DNA from: Alteromonas confluentis
GTDB lineage: Bacteria > Pseudomonadota > Gammaproteobacteria > Enterobacterales > Alteromonadaceae
DNA: 64,000 nucleotides
Direction of reading: 5' to 3'
NCBI RefSeq assembly: GCF_001757105.1
Contig: NZ_MDHN01000021.1
Coordinates: forward strand, 1-64,000
Shown here: positions 17,071 through 27,049 of the stretch, one piece after another
Layout of the letters: each line of letters begins with the position of its first letter
Numbering within the stretch: position 1 is the stretch's first letter
The notes under the pieces: model-generated
Seen by the model: only the letters and a program-made list of their open reading frames with translations
Databases searched by the model: none
Told to the model about the DNA's origin: nothing
Made by a program: the position numbers and the translations under genes

Positions 17071-20000
17071 TTATGCCCTTGTTTCTGCCGATTCAGACTG
17101 ACTACTGAAAAACAATTCGTACAGAACAGGTACCGCCACCAGCGTCAGTAAGGTGGCAAAAGTCAGTCCCGCCATAATCGTCACCGCCATACTGGCGAAG
17201 AATGCATCCCACAGCAGCGGGATCATACCGAGTACGGTAGTTAACACGGCAAGCATAACCGGTCGCACACGACTGAGGCTTGCGCCTACGATCACCTCAC
17301 GAATAGATCCGCCCTGTTTTCTGCGTAAATCGGCTTCATCCACCAGCACGATGGCATTTTTTATCAGCATACCAGACAGACTCAGCAAACCGAGCAGTGC
17401 AGTAAAGCTAAAGGGTAATCCGGTAAGAATAAGGCCCGCGCTTACGCCACAAATGGCCATGGGCACAATGAACCAAATAAGCAGCGCCTGACGAACCGCG
17501 TTAAACAGCAGCACGGTGATCAAAATCATACACAGAAAGCTTACCGGCAATTGTTGCCCCAGTGCAGCTTGTGCATCTCTGGAACTTTCGTACTCACCGC
17601 CCCACTCCAGTTCATATCCCGCGGGCATATCCAGTTCAGCAAGCGTCTGCGCCAATTGTTTGCGACCTTCTTCCGCAGTAAAGCCATCAGCAGGTTCGGC
17701 CAATACAGATAAGGTTCGCACTCGGTTTCGACGTTTAATAACGCCGTTGTGGGCTTCTACATCAAACGACTTAATCACCTGCGTGATGGGAATAAAATCT
17801 TGCTGCACCTCGCTCCAAATCAAACGGTCTTTCAGCCATTGCATACTTTGACGCTCTGACACGGGCGGACGAATAACCACGGGAATTTGTTGCTCATCTT
17901 CACGATACACACCAACGGTTTTACCCACGGTGGCGAACTCAGTCGCATCAGCGATATCAGTGCGAGACAAACCGACAATTTTGGCTTTTTGTTCATCCAC
18001 AACCGGGTAAACCGTAAATTCGCGCTGACGCCAGTCCTGACGAATATCAGTGACCGATGGGGTCGAACGCATGATGTCTTCTGCTTTGGCAGCTAAATCG
18101 CGTAAGACTTCATCGTCGCTACCTTTAAAGCGTGCTTCGATTTTCGCGCCCGTTGCAGGCCCGAAGAACAACCGTTGAGTGAAAACTTCAGCCTGCGGAT
18201 GCTGTTTGCGAATGTCTTCGTTTAACCGCTGCATTACAGCCGGAATTTCGTCTCTATTATGAGTACGTACAATGAGCTGACCAAACGCAGGATTGGGTAA
18301 TTCCGGCGAATAAGTCAACATGAAGCGACTTGCTCCCATCCCAATAAAGCTCGATACGTTCACGACCTCGTCTTGCGCCAGTACTTGCTTTTCAATGGCG
18401 GCGATATCGGCTTCTGTTGCCCGAATATCACTGCCTTGAGGTAAAGTATAATTGATATAAAAGATAGGCGTATTCGATGGTGGGAAGAACGACTGCTTCA
18501 CTAGCCCGAAGCCAACAACACTAAGCCCTGTCAGCATAACCAGCAACAGAACGGTGAATTTGGGGAACCGCAGTGCCGAGCCTAACAGGCCACGATAAAA
18601 ACGGTAGCCGGTTGAGTTATACAGCTCACCATTGTCACCGTTTGTTGTTTGCTTAAAGAAATAGTGGCCTAACAGCGGCGTGACGGTAACGGCCAGAATC
18701 CAACTCAACAACAATGAAATACAAATAACGGCAAATAACGAGAACATGAAATCGCCGGTTGTATCTTGCGACAACCCAATGCCTGCGAAGGCAAGGATAC
18801 CAATGACCGTCGCCGCCAGCAGTGGATACTGTGTTTGCTGCGCGGCATCTTCTGCCGCTTCCGTAGACGCCTGGCCTTTTTGCATATTCAGCAGCATGGA
18901 TTCGGCAATCACGATGGCGTTATCTACCAGCATGCCCATGGCAATTATTAATGCGCCTAAGGATATCCGCTCCATTTGAATTTCAAAAATCCACATGAGA
19001 AGCACAGTGCCGAGCACCGTTAGCAACAAGGTACTGCCTACCACTACGCCTACGCGCCAGCCCATCACTAAAAGCAAAACTGCGACAACTATGGCAACAG
19101 ACGCTGCAAGGTTCACCAAAAAGTCGCTAATTGCGGTATCGACCACAATATGCTGCTCGTAAATGGGCAGAATATCCACGCCCAACGGCAGCGTTTCACG
19201 AAGTTCATTCAGGTGTTCTTCTACTTCATGACCAATATCCACAATGTTTTGATCGCTTCGTCCGGCAATGGCCAGCGTGAACGCCTCTTGGCCATTGTGG
19301 CGCACTACCTGTGAGGGCCTTTCAGACTCTACCCGGTACACCCGGGCAATATCGCCAACATGCAGCTGTTCTGTGGTGCCAGGCACGCCAAATTTCAGTT
19401 TACGGATCGTTTCCTCAGAATCGTCACCGGCGGGAATGACCAAACGCACCCGACGCTCTCCCAGACGCATGCTCCCCGCATTGGCAATGGCGCTTTCGGT
19501 TTGAAAAACCTGCGCAATGCTCGACATGGAAATGCCCAGACTCGCCAGTTTTTCCTGCGACACTTCCACATAAATGGTTTCTTCCGGCACACCAGCAAGC
19601 TGGGCCTGCGTGACACCAGGCACAGTCAGAATTTCTCTGCGCAATCGCGTTGCCAATTGCTGCTTCTCGCGGTTGCTGTAGCCTTCAGCCACCACCGCAT
19701 AGAACATGCCGTACACATCACCGAAGTCGTCGTTCACCACCGGCGAGTTAGCGCCCGAAGGCAACCGCATGGCAGCAGCACTGACTTTACGGCGCAATTC
19801 GTCCCAGGCTTGCGGCAAGTTGTCAGAGTTAAAATCGTCGCGGATTTCTACCGTTATCTGAGATTGGCCGGGCAACGAGCGCGACGTAATATCGCCCAGC
19901 GTCGCCAACTGCTGAATCGTTGATTCCAGCGGTTCTGTCACCTCCTGTTCAACTTCCTCTGCGGTGGCCCCGGGGTAGTTTGTGGTAACAATGGCGGTTT

Positions 20001-20127
20001 TCACCGCAAATGCCGGATCTTCCAGTTTGCCAATATTAATCACGCCAAGTACACCGCCAACCAGGCAGATGACCATCAGCAACCAGACGGTTACGGGGTT
20101 GTTTATTGAGTAGGTGGCAATTCTCAT
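17071..20127 (-). CDS. RND efflux pump permease (AcrB-type inner membrane transporter)
   Basis: 1018 residues, full length for the HAE/AcrB-type family. It starts with a membrane anchor (NPVTVWLLMVICLVGGVLGV) and has the family pattern of TM1, a large porter loop, TM2-6, a second loop and TM7-12. Transmembrane helix 4 has GMLVDNAIVIAESML, where AcrB has two adjacent Asp and this protein has D-N. The helix-10 lysine is in GMLIKNAIVLVDEAD. It is proton driven and exports drugs, detergents or metabolites with the adaptor encoded upstream. Its ATG overlaps the adaptor stop by 4 bp. An outer-membrane channel gene is not in the operon. Confidence 0.93.
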   Translation of the reverse strand: MRIATYSINNPVTVWLLMVICLVGGVLGVINIGKLEDPAFAVKTAIVTTNYPGATAEEVEQEVTEPLESTIQQLATLGDITSRSLPGQSQITVEIRDDFNSDNLPQAWDELRRKVSAAAMRLPSGANSPVVNDDFGDVYGMFYAVVAEGYSNREKQQLATRLRREILTVPGVTQAQLAGVPEETIYVEVSQEKLASLGISMSSIAQVFQTESAIANAGSMRLGERRVRLVIPAGDDSEETIRKLKFGVPGTTEQLHVGDIARVYRVESERPSQVVRHNGQEAFTLAIAGRSDQNIVDIGHEVEEHLNELRETLPLGVDILPIYEQHIVVDTAISDFLVNLAASVAIVVAVLLLVMGWRVGVVVGSTLLLTVLGTVLLMWIFEIQMERISLGALIIAMGMLVDNAIVIAESMLLNMQKGQASTEAAEDAAQQTQYPLLAATVIGILAFAGIGLSQDTTGDFMFSLFAVICISLLLSWILAVTVTPLLGHYFFKQTTNGDNGELYNSTGYRFYRGLLGSALRFPKFTVLLLVMLTGLSVVGFGLVKQSFFPPSNTPIFYINYTLPQGSDIRATEADIAAIEKQVLAQDEVVNVSSFIGMGASRFMLTYSPELPNPAFGQLIVRTHNRDEIPAVMQRLNEDIRKQHPQAEVFTQRLFFGPATGAKIEARFKGSDDEVLRDLAAKAEDIMRSTPSVTDIRQDWRQREFTVYPVVDEQKAKIVGLSRTDIADATEFATVGKTVGVYREDEQQIPVVIRPPVSERQSMQWLKDRLIWSEVQQDFIPITQVIKSFDVEAHNGVIKRRNRVRTLSVLAEPADGFTAEEGRKQLAQTLAELDMPAGYELEWGGEYESSRDAQAALGQQLPVSFLCMILITVLLFNAVRQALLIWFIVPMAICGVSAGLILTGLPFSFTALLGLLSLSGMLIKNAIVLVDEADLRRKQGGSIREVIVGASLSRVRPVMLAVLTTVLGMIPLLWDAFFASMAVTIMAGLTFATLLTLVAVPVLYELFFSSQSESAETRA

Positions 20128-21221
20128 AGCGCGTTGTTCCGGTTAGTAAACTTACGCACCGACATACCGTCTTTCAAACTGCCAACACCCGCTGCTACCA
20201 GTTTGGTTTGCGGCTGAAGGCCACTGACGATTTGCACCTGATCATCACGCATGATGCCCACTTCAACAGGTTGGTAATGAACAGTGTCATTTTCTATTAG
20301 CCAAACCGCAAAAGGCGCATTCCCCGAAGAATCGACTGCCGACAATGGTACCCAGAAACCTGCTGGCCCAACCGGATTGGCAACCACAATACGTGCGGTG
20401 AGTGCCATACCCGGCAGTAAATCCATGGAGTCCAGTCGAGGGAGTTTAAATGTCACCTGATAGGTTTGGGTGGCGGCATTGATTTCCGTTTTGTGTTCCA
20501 GGTAACTTAAAGAAACTGGCTTGCCGTTTTCATTGGTGATCAGCTCGCCGTTCTCATCTTCGAGGAAAGCCTGGTATACCGGGTTTTCTTCAACGGCATA
20601 ACGCATCAATTGTTCCGGTACATTCACATGAACCCGCAAATAATTAATATTCTGTACCCGCAACACCGACTGGTTAGGCTGCACATAGGAAAACTTCTCA
20701 ACCAGACGATTGGTGATCAACGCATCAAAAGGGGCATGTAACTCGGTGTACTCGATGTTCAATCGGGCATTTTCCACCGCCAACTCGGCATTTTCATAGG
20801 CGGTTTCCAGCCCATCAAAATCGCTCTGACTAATATATTTGTCTTGCTGCAGTTGCTTGCCACGCTCAAAATCAGACTTTGCCTTGCGGAAGCTGGCTTC
20901 AGCCTGTTTAAGCGATAATTCGTAATCCTGCGGTTCCAGTGCGGCCAGCAAATCTCCTTTCGGGATCACAACGCCCTGACGCTCAGCCAAGCGGTTGATG
21001 CGGCCAGCAACCTGAAAAGATAAATCAACCGTGCTCAATGCATCTACCCGGGCAACAAAATGGCGTACAACGGTTTGATCGTTTGCACTTACTGTAAATG
21101 TTTGCACCAGGGGTGGCTGCTTTTGCTGCTCGCCTTGCTTATCATCGCTGCAAGCGCTTAGCGCAACAAGTGCTGTAAGCATCACTGCCATTAAACGATT
21201 AATGCTGATCCGGTTTTTCAT
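20124..21221 (-). CDS. RND periplasmic adaptor (membrane fusion protein)
   Basis: 365-residue lipoprotein-type adaptor. The signal sequence ends in a lipobox-like stretch (LMAVMLTALVALSACSDD), so Cys near 23 is probably lipidated. The barrel-sandwich (VDLSFQVAGRINRLAERQGVVIPKGDLLAALE), the coiled-coil hairpin (about 80-150) and the beta-barrel follow in normal order. It links the RND permease to an outer-membrane channel. It overlaps both neighbours by 4 bp (ATGA), so TetR, adaptor and pump are made from one coupled message. Confidence 0.92.
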   Translation of the reverse strand: MKNRISINRLMAVMLTALVALSACSDDKQGEQQKQPPLVQTFTVSANDQTVVRHFVARVDALSTVDLSFQVAGRINRLAERQGVVIPKGDLLAALEPQDYELSLKQAEASFRKAKSDFERGKQLQQDKYISQSDFDGLETAYENAELAVENARLNIEYTELHAPFDALITNRLVEKFSYVQPNQSVLRVQNINYLRVHVNVPEQLMRYAVEENPVYQAFLEDENGELITNENGKPVSLSYLEHKTEINAATQTYQVTFKLPRLDSMDLLPGMALTARIVVANPVGPAGFWVPLSAVDSSGNAPFAVWLIENDTVHYQPVEVGIMRDDQVQIVSGLQPQTKLVAAGVGSLKDGMSVRKFTNRNNAL

Positions 21222-21775
21222 TGTTTTGCTTCCTCTAAGGCAACCGCTTTTGCTATCAGTTTTTGACGAATGGCATTTCGCTCTGTTTCATCAAACGGAC
21301 TGATTTCCATTAATTCTTGAAAGCTTAGACCATCTGCTGCCAGCCAAAGTAAGGTGCTCTCATCAATGGCATCCTGGCTTTCAATTTCTTGTTTCTTACA
21401 CTTCATCAGTTCCTGCATGGGTTTTAGCAGTTCTGGATTTTCTACCGCAGCAACCAGCAGAATTTTTGCCTGATACATGGCAATTTTTTCGTGATGGAGC
21501 TGCCTGCTACGCAATAATGTGGTGATGGCTAACCCGTCATCATGCTGTTGCTGTGTTTCTTCAGTGTCTGTCATCAACAGTGAAATCATAGCTTCGACCA
21601 TGCCCGCTAAAAGCGCATCTTTATTTTTAAAATGATGCATCAAGCCACCTTTGCTCATACCACACTGCTTAGCCACGTTATCTAACGTCAGTTGTTTCGG
21701 GCCTCGCTCTAAAGCAATTTGTGTTGCAGCATCGAGAATTCGCTTTCTTGATGAATCTGATTTTGATTGCGACAT
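21218..21775 (-). CDS. TetR-family repressor of the efflux operon
   Basis: 185 residues from ATG 21775. The HTH at about 8-55 has RILDAATQIALERGPKQLTLDN and MSKGGLMHHFKNKDALL, typical of TetR. The C-terminal ligand domain is variable. The ATG at 21775 has GGAG upstream; the longer frame to 21802 would run through the likely operator, so it is rejected. It is the first gene of the operon and probably represses itself and the pump genes until a substrate binds. Confidence 0.9.
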   Translation of the reverse strand: MSQSKSDSSRKRILDAATQIALERGPKQLTLDNVAKQCGMSKGGLMHHFKNKDALLAGMVEAMISLLMTDTEETQQQHDDGLAITTLLRSRQLHHEKIAMYQAKILLVAAVENPELLKPMQELMKCKKQEIESQDAIDESTLLWLAADGLSFQELMEISPFDETERNAIRQKLIAKAVALEEAKQ

Positions 21776-21795
21776 GCGCACTCCACTAAAATTAC

Positions 21796-21813
21796 AAACC
21801 AACCGGTCGGTTT
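21796..21813. promoter_or_regulatory. Putative TetR operator
   Basis: AAACCAACCGGTCGGTTT is an 18-bp inverted repeat centred on ACCGGT with one mismatched pair, a form very common for TetR regulators. It ends 21 bp upstream of the chosen start. Confidence 0.7.
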
Positions 21814-21963
21814 TTAGATTAAATTGCTGCCGCTGTCAAATAGAGATCTGCATTTAACGGTACCGATCAGTAAATTTGAGATTACAAACAGGTGTAATTC
21901 ACAAATCAGGGCGGATTCGTGTATTCTTGCTGTTTACTGTTTTACCTGAATTTCTTCGCGGCT

Positions 21964-22437
21964 ATGATTGCAACCACGCAACGGCAATTAGTTAATATAG
22001 ACATTCTGCTCTCAGACATCGAAATGCTTGAGCATGATGCCTATGCCTCACCTGAGCACATTCGGCTTTTAAGTAGTCTTGAGAAAGCACTGGCTGTGTT
22101 AAACGAAAAAGCGGAATACGAAACCGTTGCCTCTTTTCACAACGCGGTGAAAAGCGCCGGGCTAGAACACACGTTTAAAGACAAAATTCTGATCGGTATT
22201 TATCAGCGTTTAATTAGCTATGTGCTGGAATACTGGGATGCGCAAACCAAAATTCACGGCATTCTGGATGATTATTTTGATACCCATTCTGAGAAGCGCT
22301 TACATTTACTGCAAACCAAATCTACCCGGGCAAAAACACAGTTCAAAACGGTGGCAATGGCCATGGGACAAAAAGACTACGAGCACTTTATTGCGTTACT
22401 GGGTTTGCATCATGAAGACTGGGTATGGCGGCGTTAA
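21964..22437 (+). CDS. Unknown helical protein
   Basis: 157 residues from ATG 21964; the longer frame opens with GTG at 21919. Highly helical, soluble and rich in L, E, K and H, without a signal peptide. Conserved-looking features are the C-terminal KDYEHFIALLGLHHEDWVWRR and central aromatic helices. No family is recognised. It lies alone between the efflux operon (divergent) and the TonB receptor gene (convergent). No clear ribosome site precedes the ATG, so the start is uncertain. Confidence 0.55.
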   Translation: MIATTQRQLVNIDILLSDIEMLEHDAYASPEHIRLLSSLEKALAVLNEKAEYETVASFHNAVKSAGLEHTFKDKILIGIYQRLISYVLEYWDAQTKIHGILDDYFDTHSEKRLHLLQTKSTRAKTQFKTVAMAMGQKDYEHFIALLGLHHEDWVWRR

Positions 22438-22481
22438 GCGCGGGAAAAGCGTGAGACTGACCACTTCATTGGTAACCAACG

Positions 22482-22523
22482 AAAAAACCCGGTGCACCGT
22501 GAAAAACGTATTGCCACCGGGTT
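22482..22523 (-). terminator. Terminator of the TonB receptor gene
   Basis: AACCCGGTG (22486-22494) pairs with CACCGGGTT (22515-22523). On the minus strand the stem is followed by six T. It lies just past the receptor stop. Confidence 0.75.
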
Positions 22524-22543
22524 GCCAAAAACTTATCCGTTAA

Positions 22544-25237
22544 TTACAGCGTGTATCTTGCGCCTAAGAAGAACTGTCGGCCTGTGTGATTGTATTCACG
22601 CATGAGATTCAGCGAACCGTCACCAGTTGTGAATAAACGCTCATATTCATCGGTCAGGTTAATAACCTCAAAGGTTAACGTCAGTTCATCATTCACGTTA
22701 TAGAATGAAGAGAAATCTACCTGGGTTGGGCCCGTGGTACCATGCTCCGCATTACCGTTGCTGCCGGTGAAGTCGGTCAGATAATCATCGCGCTTGTTCA
22801 CTGATACACGTGCACCATAGACGTCTGTCTCGTAGTAAAGCGTAAAGTTATAAGACGTTTCACTCATCCCTTCTACGTTATCCGCATTCACATGGGTGTA
22901 GTTTGAAACCACCCCCATATTTTTCAGTAGGCCAGGCAGGAAATTAAATGGCTGCTGGTAAATTAACTCGAAACCACTGATGCTGCGATCTTCCGCGTTA
23001 ATTGGGCTACTGTGCTCGTACGGAATAGTACGAGGGTCTAGCGCGATGACCGGGTCGAACTGCGGGTCGTTATCGATAAATCCATAATAGGCGCTATCAA
23101 CCAGACGCTCTTCTGATGAGCGAACAATCCAGTTCTCGATATCTTTATAGAACACAGTTGCTGCGAACAGCGCTTCGTCATCGAAGTACCATTCCACACC
23201 AAAGTCTACGTTGCTTGACGTGAACGGGTCGAGGAATGGGTTACCTACGCTTACTGAACCGTTAGTGTAATCGAATGAAGGATTACCTGGGTTCAGCGAG
23301 TTCAGGCCTGGTCTGGTCATTGACTGAGTAAGACCAAGACGAACAATCAGCTCATCATTCACTTCCAGCGCCAGGTTAACGGCTGGCAGGAAGTTATTGT
23401 ACTCGTTTTCAATTTCTACCGTTTCGCCCTGAATGAAGCCTTCGGAAGTCGTGGTTGTTTTCACATAGCGAACACCATAATTGGTGCGCAGGTACATATC
23501 AGCGATGTCGTAGCCAGCGTTCATTTCAACATAAGCGGCGGTGGTCTGTTCTCCCACCTGCCAGCTTTGCGCAGTACGTGGCGACCAGTTAACAGTGAGC
23601 AATTGGTCGCTGATTGCGCCAAAGTCGGCAACCAGGAACGGCTCAAGCGGGCCATCGAAACCACTGCCGTAGTCATCAACAGGCATCATGTGAGCAAAGC
23701 CAACGGCTGAGTCTTGATCAGGGAAACCATTAATTTGTTCTTCGCTGTAAGACACAACTCGGTCGTTATAGGCCAAGCCGGCTTTAACGGTTACGTCGTC
23801 AGCAAGGAAAGTTGCATCAAGTTTAACGGTGTCGTTTTCACGCAGTACATCTGTAGCACGTAAACGTCCGTCGCTTAAGTTGTAGTTTGCCGGGTCGTTG
23901 ATATCGTAACCGTAGGTGACGGTTGGCGCATTCGCATTGTTGCTGAAGTCGAAACCAAAACTGGTGTCTTCAAGCAGAGTCATGTTGTAACGATACTGTT
24001 CTGAGCGAGCGTCCGACTCAGCCGTACCTGCCATCATATCCAATTGAATGTTATCGCTCACAAACCATTTACCAGACAATACAAACTGGCTGAACTCGGT
24101 GGATGATTCTTGCAGACGGCTTTCTATACGAGAGCGGATGCCGTCGTAGCTTCCGGCTACCACTTGTTGTCCATTTGGATGTACAGTAATCGCGGTTGGA
24201 GTAATTTCACTGAAGGTACTACGGAACATGTGGAAGAAGTTATACATTGTCCGCGTGTTTTCCAGTTTGGAAACCAAGCCATCGAGGGTAAGCGTTAGAT
24301 CATCGTTTGGTGCCCACTGCAGTGAGCCCGTGAAACCTGTACGCTCTTGATCGTTACCGAAATAATCCGGGCGCGGAAGACGTGGCGTCCATAAACAGTT
24401 TACGGGATCAACCGCCTCATCATTATATTGACAATCGCCCACATCCGGTGAGCCTGTCACTACGGTATTAGAGGTGTCTGCAAAAATACCGCCGCCATCG
24501 CGAACCGGTGTGGTCCAGCGCACAGTACCGTAACCTTCCTGTCTCACTGTTCGCTCAGAAAATGCAGCTGAAAACAGCACGCCCACTTTATCGTCTGCAA
24601 AGCGATTGCTCACCATAAATGCAGCACGAGGGTCAACTTCATCAGCAATATTGTTGTAGCCACCTTGCAGCGACGACACAAACTTGAAGCCATCGTAATC
24701 AAACGGTTTCGCAGAATACATATCTACTGTACCTGCAATACCGCCCTCTTCCATGGAAGCAGTGGGAGACTTTTGGATGTCTACTCGGTTAAACAATTCA
24801 GATGCGAAGATATTAAAGTCGAAGCCACGACCGCCATTAACACCACCACCGGAATCGGTACCGTCTGTACTTGCAGGTACTTCCATGCCATTTAATGTGG
24901 TGCGGGTAAATGATGGGCTCAGGCCACGTAAGGTGATTTGGCGACCTTCCCCTCCTTCACGGGAAATAGCAACACCGGGAACACGTTGCAGAGACTCGGC
25001 AATGTTCAGATCAGGAAATTTACCAATATCCTGAGCAACGATAGATTCTTTACTGTTAACCGACGTGCGCTTTTCCATCAGAGATTTGTTCAGTGAGCCT
25101 CTGAAGCCGGAAACCTCTATCACTTCCATATCATCTGCACCAGTGGTCTGGTTTTCTGACACCTCTTGGGCGTGAAGTTGAGCGCCGGAAAGCGCGAGTG
25201 TTACAAGTGCTGCGAGTTGCTTTTTCTTAGGGTACAT
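22544..25237 (-). CDS. TonB-dependent outer-membrane receptor, carbohydrate type
   Basis: 897 residues from ATG 25237, preceded by GGAG 8 bases upstream. The longer frame has 31 extra residues that do not look like a leader. From the chosen start a signal peptide (MYPKKKQLAALVTLALSGA) is followed by a TonB-box-like MEVIEVSG, the plug (IAESLQRVPGVAISREGGEG, then RQITLRGLSPSFTRTTLNG) and a 22-strand barrel ending FFLGARYTL. The plug and FNIFASELFNRVDIQKSPTA motif are those of large alteromonad receptors for oligosaccharides. Beside galacturonate genes, it probably imports pectin fragments; the ligand is inferred from context. It has its own 600-bp upstream region. Confidence 0.92.
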   Translation of the reverse strand: MYPKKKQLAALVTLALSGAQLHAQEVSENQTTGADDMEVIEVSGFRGSLNKSLMEKRTSVNSKESIVAQDIGKFPDLNIAESLQRVPGVAISREGGEGRQITLRGLSPSFTRTTLNGMEVPASTDGTDSGGGVNGGRGFDFNIFASELFNRVDIQKSPTASMEEGGIAGTVDMYSAKPFDYDGFKFVSSLQGGYNNIADEVDPRAAFMVSNRFADDKVGVLFSAAFSERTVRQEGYGTVRWTTPVRDGGGIFADTSNTVVTGSPDVGDCQYNDEAVDPVNCLWTPRLPRPDYFGNDQERTGFTGSLQWAPNDDLTLTLDGLVSKLENTRTMYNFFHMFRSTFSEITPTAITVHPNGQQVVAGSYDGIRSRIESRLQESSTEFSQFVLSGKWFVSDNIQLDMMAGTAESDARSEQYRYNMTLLEDTSFGFDFSNNANAPTVTYGYDINDPANYNLSDGRLRATDVLRENDTVKLDATFLADDVTVKAGLAYNDRVVSYSEEQINGFPDQDSAVGFAHMMPVDDYGSGFDGPLEPFLVADFGAISDQLLTVNWSPRTAQSWQVGEQTTAAYVEMNAGYDIADMYLRTNYGVRYVKTTTTSEGFIQGETVEIENEYNNFLPAVNLALEVNDELIVRLGLTQSMTRPGLNSLNPGNPSFDYTNGSVSVGNPFLDPFTSSNVDFGVEWYFDDEALFAATVFYKDIENWIVRSSEERLVDSAYYGFIDNDPQFDPVIALDPRTIPYEHSSPINAEDRSISGFELIYQQPFNFLPGLLKNMGVVSNYTHVNADNVEGMSETSYNFTLYYETDVYGARVSVNKRDDYLTDFTGSNGNAEHGTTGPTQVDFSSFYNVNDELTLTFEVINLTDEYERLFTTGDGSLNLMREYNHTGRQFFLGARYTL

Positions 25238-25840
25238 TGTTGTTTCTCCGTTTTTATCCGGAAAAGCCTGTTTGTAGAAGGTCGGAGATATGTCAATTTG
25301 ATATCTTCTTCTCACCTTGTGCTTTTCCAAGGTTCTGACGTCGCTTCTCTGGCTACTGATTAACGATAAAGGGCGTACGTTAACCAGCTGCTATGTTAAA
25401 AAGCGATTCAGTAGGCTGTGCTTCGCCTGTTTATTATTACTCTGACCAGCGACCTATTTATCGCCGGCACTTTTCAGAACATGCTTCGTTGTTACAGCTT
25501 GCTGATGAAGTAACAAATCACACCTTCTTCAACGCCAACCACTACAAACATTTAGTTAACATTGAGTTTACACATTACCCAAAATGTCCATCGGTGGCAA
25601 ACAATTTTTTCGTTATTTTAACAATTAAATTAAGGAAAAAATTAAGCGAACTCGGGGTGTAAAAATCCCTACCCAGGCCGCAAACGGCAGGTATTCCGTG
25701 AATTCACTGTTTTATTATTGGCGGCGAGTCTTATCGTTTGAATGTGGTTAAAGCACATTCAAAACGAAAAACTGCCACCGGTAGCAAAGCTAACTAAATT
25801 TATTTAGTCAGTACCACATATCAGCGTGGAGATTTCGCCA
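25238..25840. other. Long regulatory region of the TonB receptor gene, no gene seen
   Basis: No believable gene is present. An 89-codon plus-strand frame at 25393-25662 has no family features and no ribosome site. Two inverted repeats are visible: TTGTTAC (25489-25495) with GTAACAA (25510-25516), and GAATGTG (25740-25746) with CACATTC (25754-25760), the latter extended by CGTTT/AAAACG flanks. The second may end the galactarate dehydratase transcript or be an operator. No copy of the GTTGTA...TACAAC operator of this locus is present. Confidence 0.55.
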
Positions 25841-26962
25841 TTAAGGCCGTCCAACGGATGCTGACTCTCGGGTAAGCTGGCGCATCTTAGGCGTTAGGCT
25901 GAAGCCCAATCCCGGACGATCTGGCACCCACATACGGCCATCGCGAATTTCTGGTTGTTCTTCAAATAGAGGAGACAGCCATTCAAAATGCTCAACCCAT
26001 GGCTCTGTTGGGTACGCCGCTGCTAAATGTAAGTGAATTTCCATGGCGAAGTGCGGTGCGAGTGCCAGTCCAGCATGATTTGCCAGAGTCGCGAAGCGTA
26101 AGAAAGGCGTGATACCACCAATGCGAGGGGCATCTGGTTGCACAATACCTTGATAGCCGGCATTGACCAGCGCCATATGTTCGCTAACGGACGTCAGCAT
26201 TTCGCCGGTGGCGATAGGCGTGTCGAATGTGGTCGACAACTGCGCATGGCCCACGGCATCCCAGGCATCTAGCGGCTCTTCGATCCATACCAGATCAAAC
26301 TGTTCCAGCTCGCGGCACATTCTTTTTGCCCGGGCTCTGTCCCACTGTTGATTGGCATCAACCATTAAAGGCACGTCTCCGAGGTGCTCACGAATGGCAG
26401 CAACCCGCTTTAAATCGAGTCGCCAATCTGGTTGCCCGACTTTAATTTTAATGGCACCAATACCGGCTTCTAATGATGCCGTGGATTTGTCTTTAATTTC
26501 ATCCACTGAGGCTTGTAAGAAACCACCTGAAGTATTGTAAACGCGACAAGAATCACGGTGTGCGCCAAGTAGCTTTGCCAGCGGCAGCCCTGCCCTGCGG
26601 GCTTTCAGGTCCCACAGTGCAACATCCAGTGCTGCAATGGCTTGCGTTGCAACACCTGAACGGCCAACGGACGCACCGGCCCATAACAACGTATCGTAAA
26701 TTTTGGCGATATCAGAAGGGTCTTGACCGATAGCGACTTCAGCAATTTCTTTAAGATGACGAAACTGGGCAGGTCCACCCGCGCGCTTCGAATAGCTGAA
26801 TCCCATGCCGCGGAAACCATCTTCAGTCAGCACTTCCACAAACAACATCACCATTTCGCTCAGTGGCTTTTGTTTGCCGGTAAGTACCTTGGCATCGCTC
26901 ACCGGGTTATCAATAGGTAACACTACATGTGACAAATTAATATGTCGTATTGCATCTGGCAT
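25841..26962 (-). CDS. Galactarate dehydratase (L-talarate/galactarate type, enolase superfamily)
   Basis: 373 residues of the mandelate-racemase branch. It converts galactarate (mucate) to 5-keto-4-deoxyglucarate. The second-half catalytic and metal residues are present: K172 and K174 (IKIKV), D202 (VDANQQW), E228 (WIEEP), E254 (TGEM), D277 (VQPDAPR) and H304 (APHFAMEIH). The N-terminal FSYSKRAGGPAQF loop and VEHFEWLSPLFEE near the C-terminus match Salmonella-type L-talarate/galactarate dehydratase as I remember it. AAAGGA lies upstream of the ATG. It is the last gene of the minus-strand GH28-GH105 series, 87 bp after GH105. Its product feeds KdgD, encoded in the divergent set. Confidence 0.88.
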   Translation of the reverse strand: MPDAIRHINLSHVVLPIDNPVSDAKVLTGKQKPLSEMVMLFVEVLTEDGFRGMGFSYSKRAGGPAQFRHLKEIAEVAIGQDPSDIAKIYDTLLWAGASVGRSGVATQAIAALDVALWDLKARRAGLPLAKLLGAHRDSCRVYNTSGGFLQASVDEIKDKSTASLEAGIGAIKIKVGQPDWRLDLKRVAAIREHLGDVPLMVDANQQWDRARAKRMCRELEQFDLVWIEEPLDAWDAVGHAQLSTTFDTPIATGEMLTSVSEHMALVNAGYQGIVQPDAPRIGGITPFLRFATLANHAGLALAPHFAMEIHLHLAAAYPTEPWVEHFEWLSPLFEEQPEIRDGRMWVPDRPGLGFSLTPKMRQLTRESASVGRP

Positions 26963-27049
26963 GATTGCATTCCTTTAAGTCTTGGTTTTAACGAGCACTC
27001 GCAAGGCGCAGTCTCTGTTGAATACAGGCTTACTGCGTTGCGGCACCGG

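Noticed and set aside
25393..25662. 89-codon plus-strand frame upstream of the TonB receptor
   Set aside because: No ribosome site, no recognisable protein features, and it covers likely promoter sequence.
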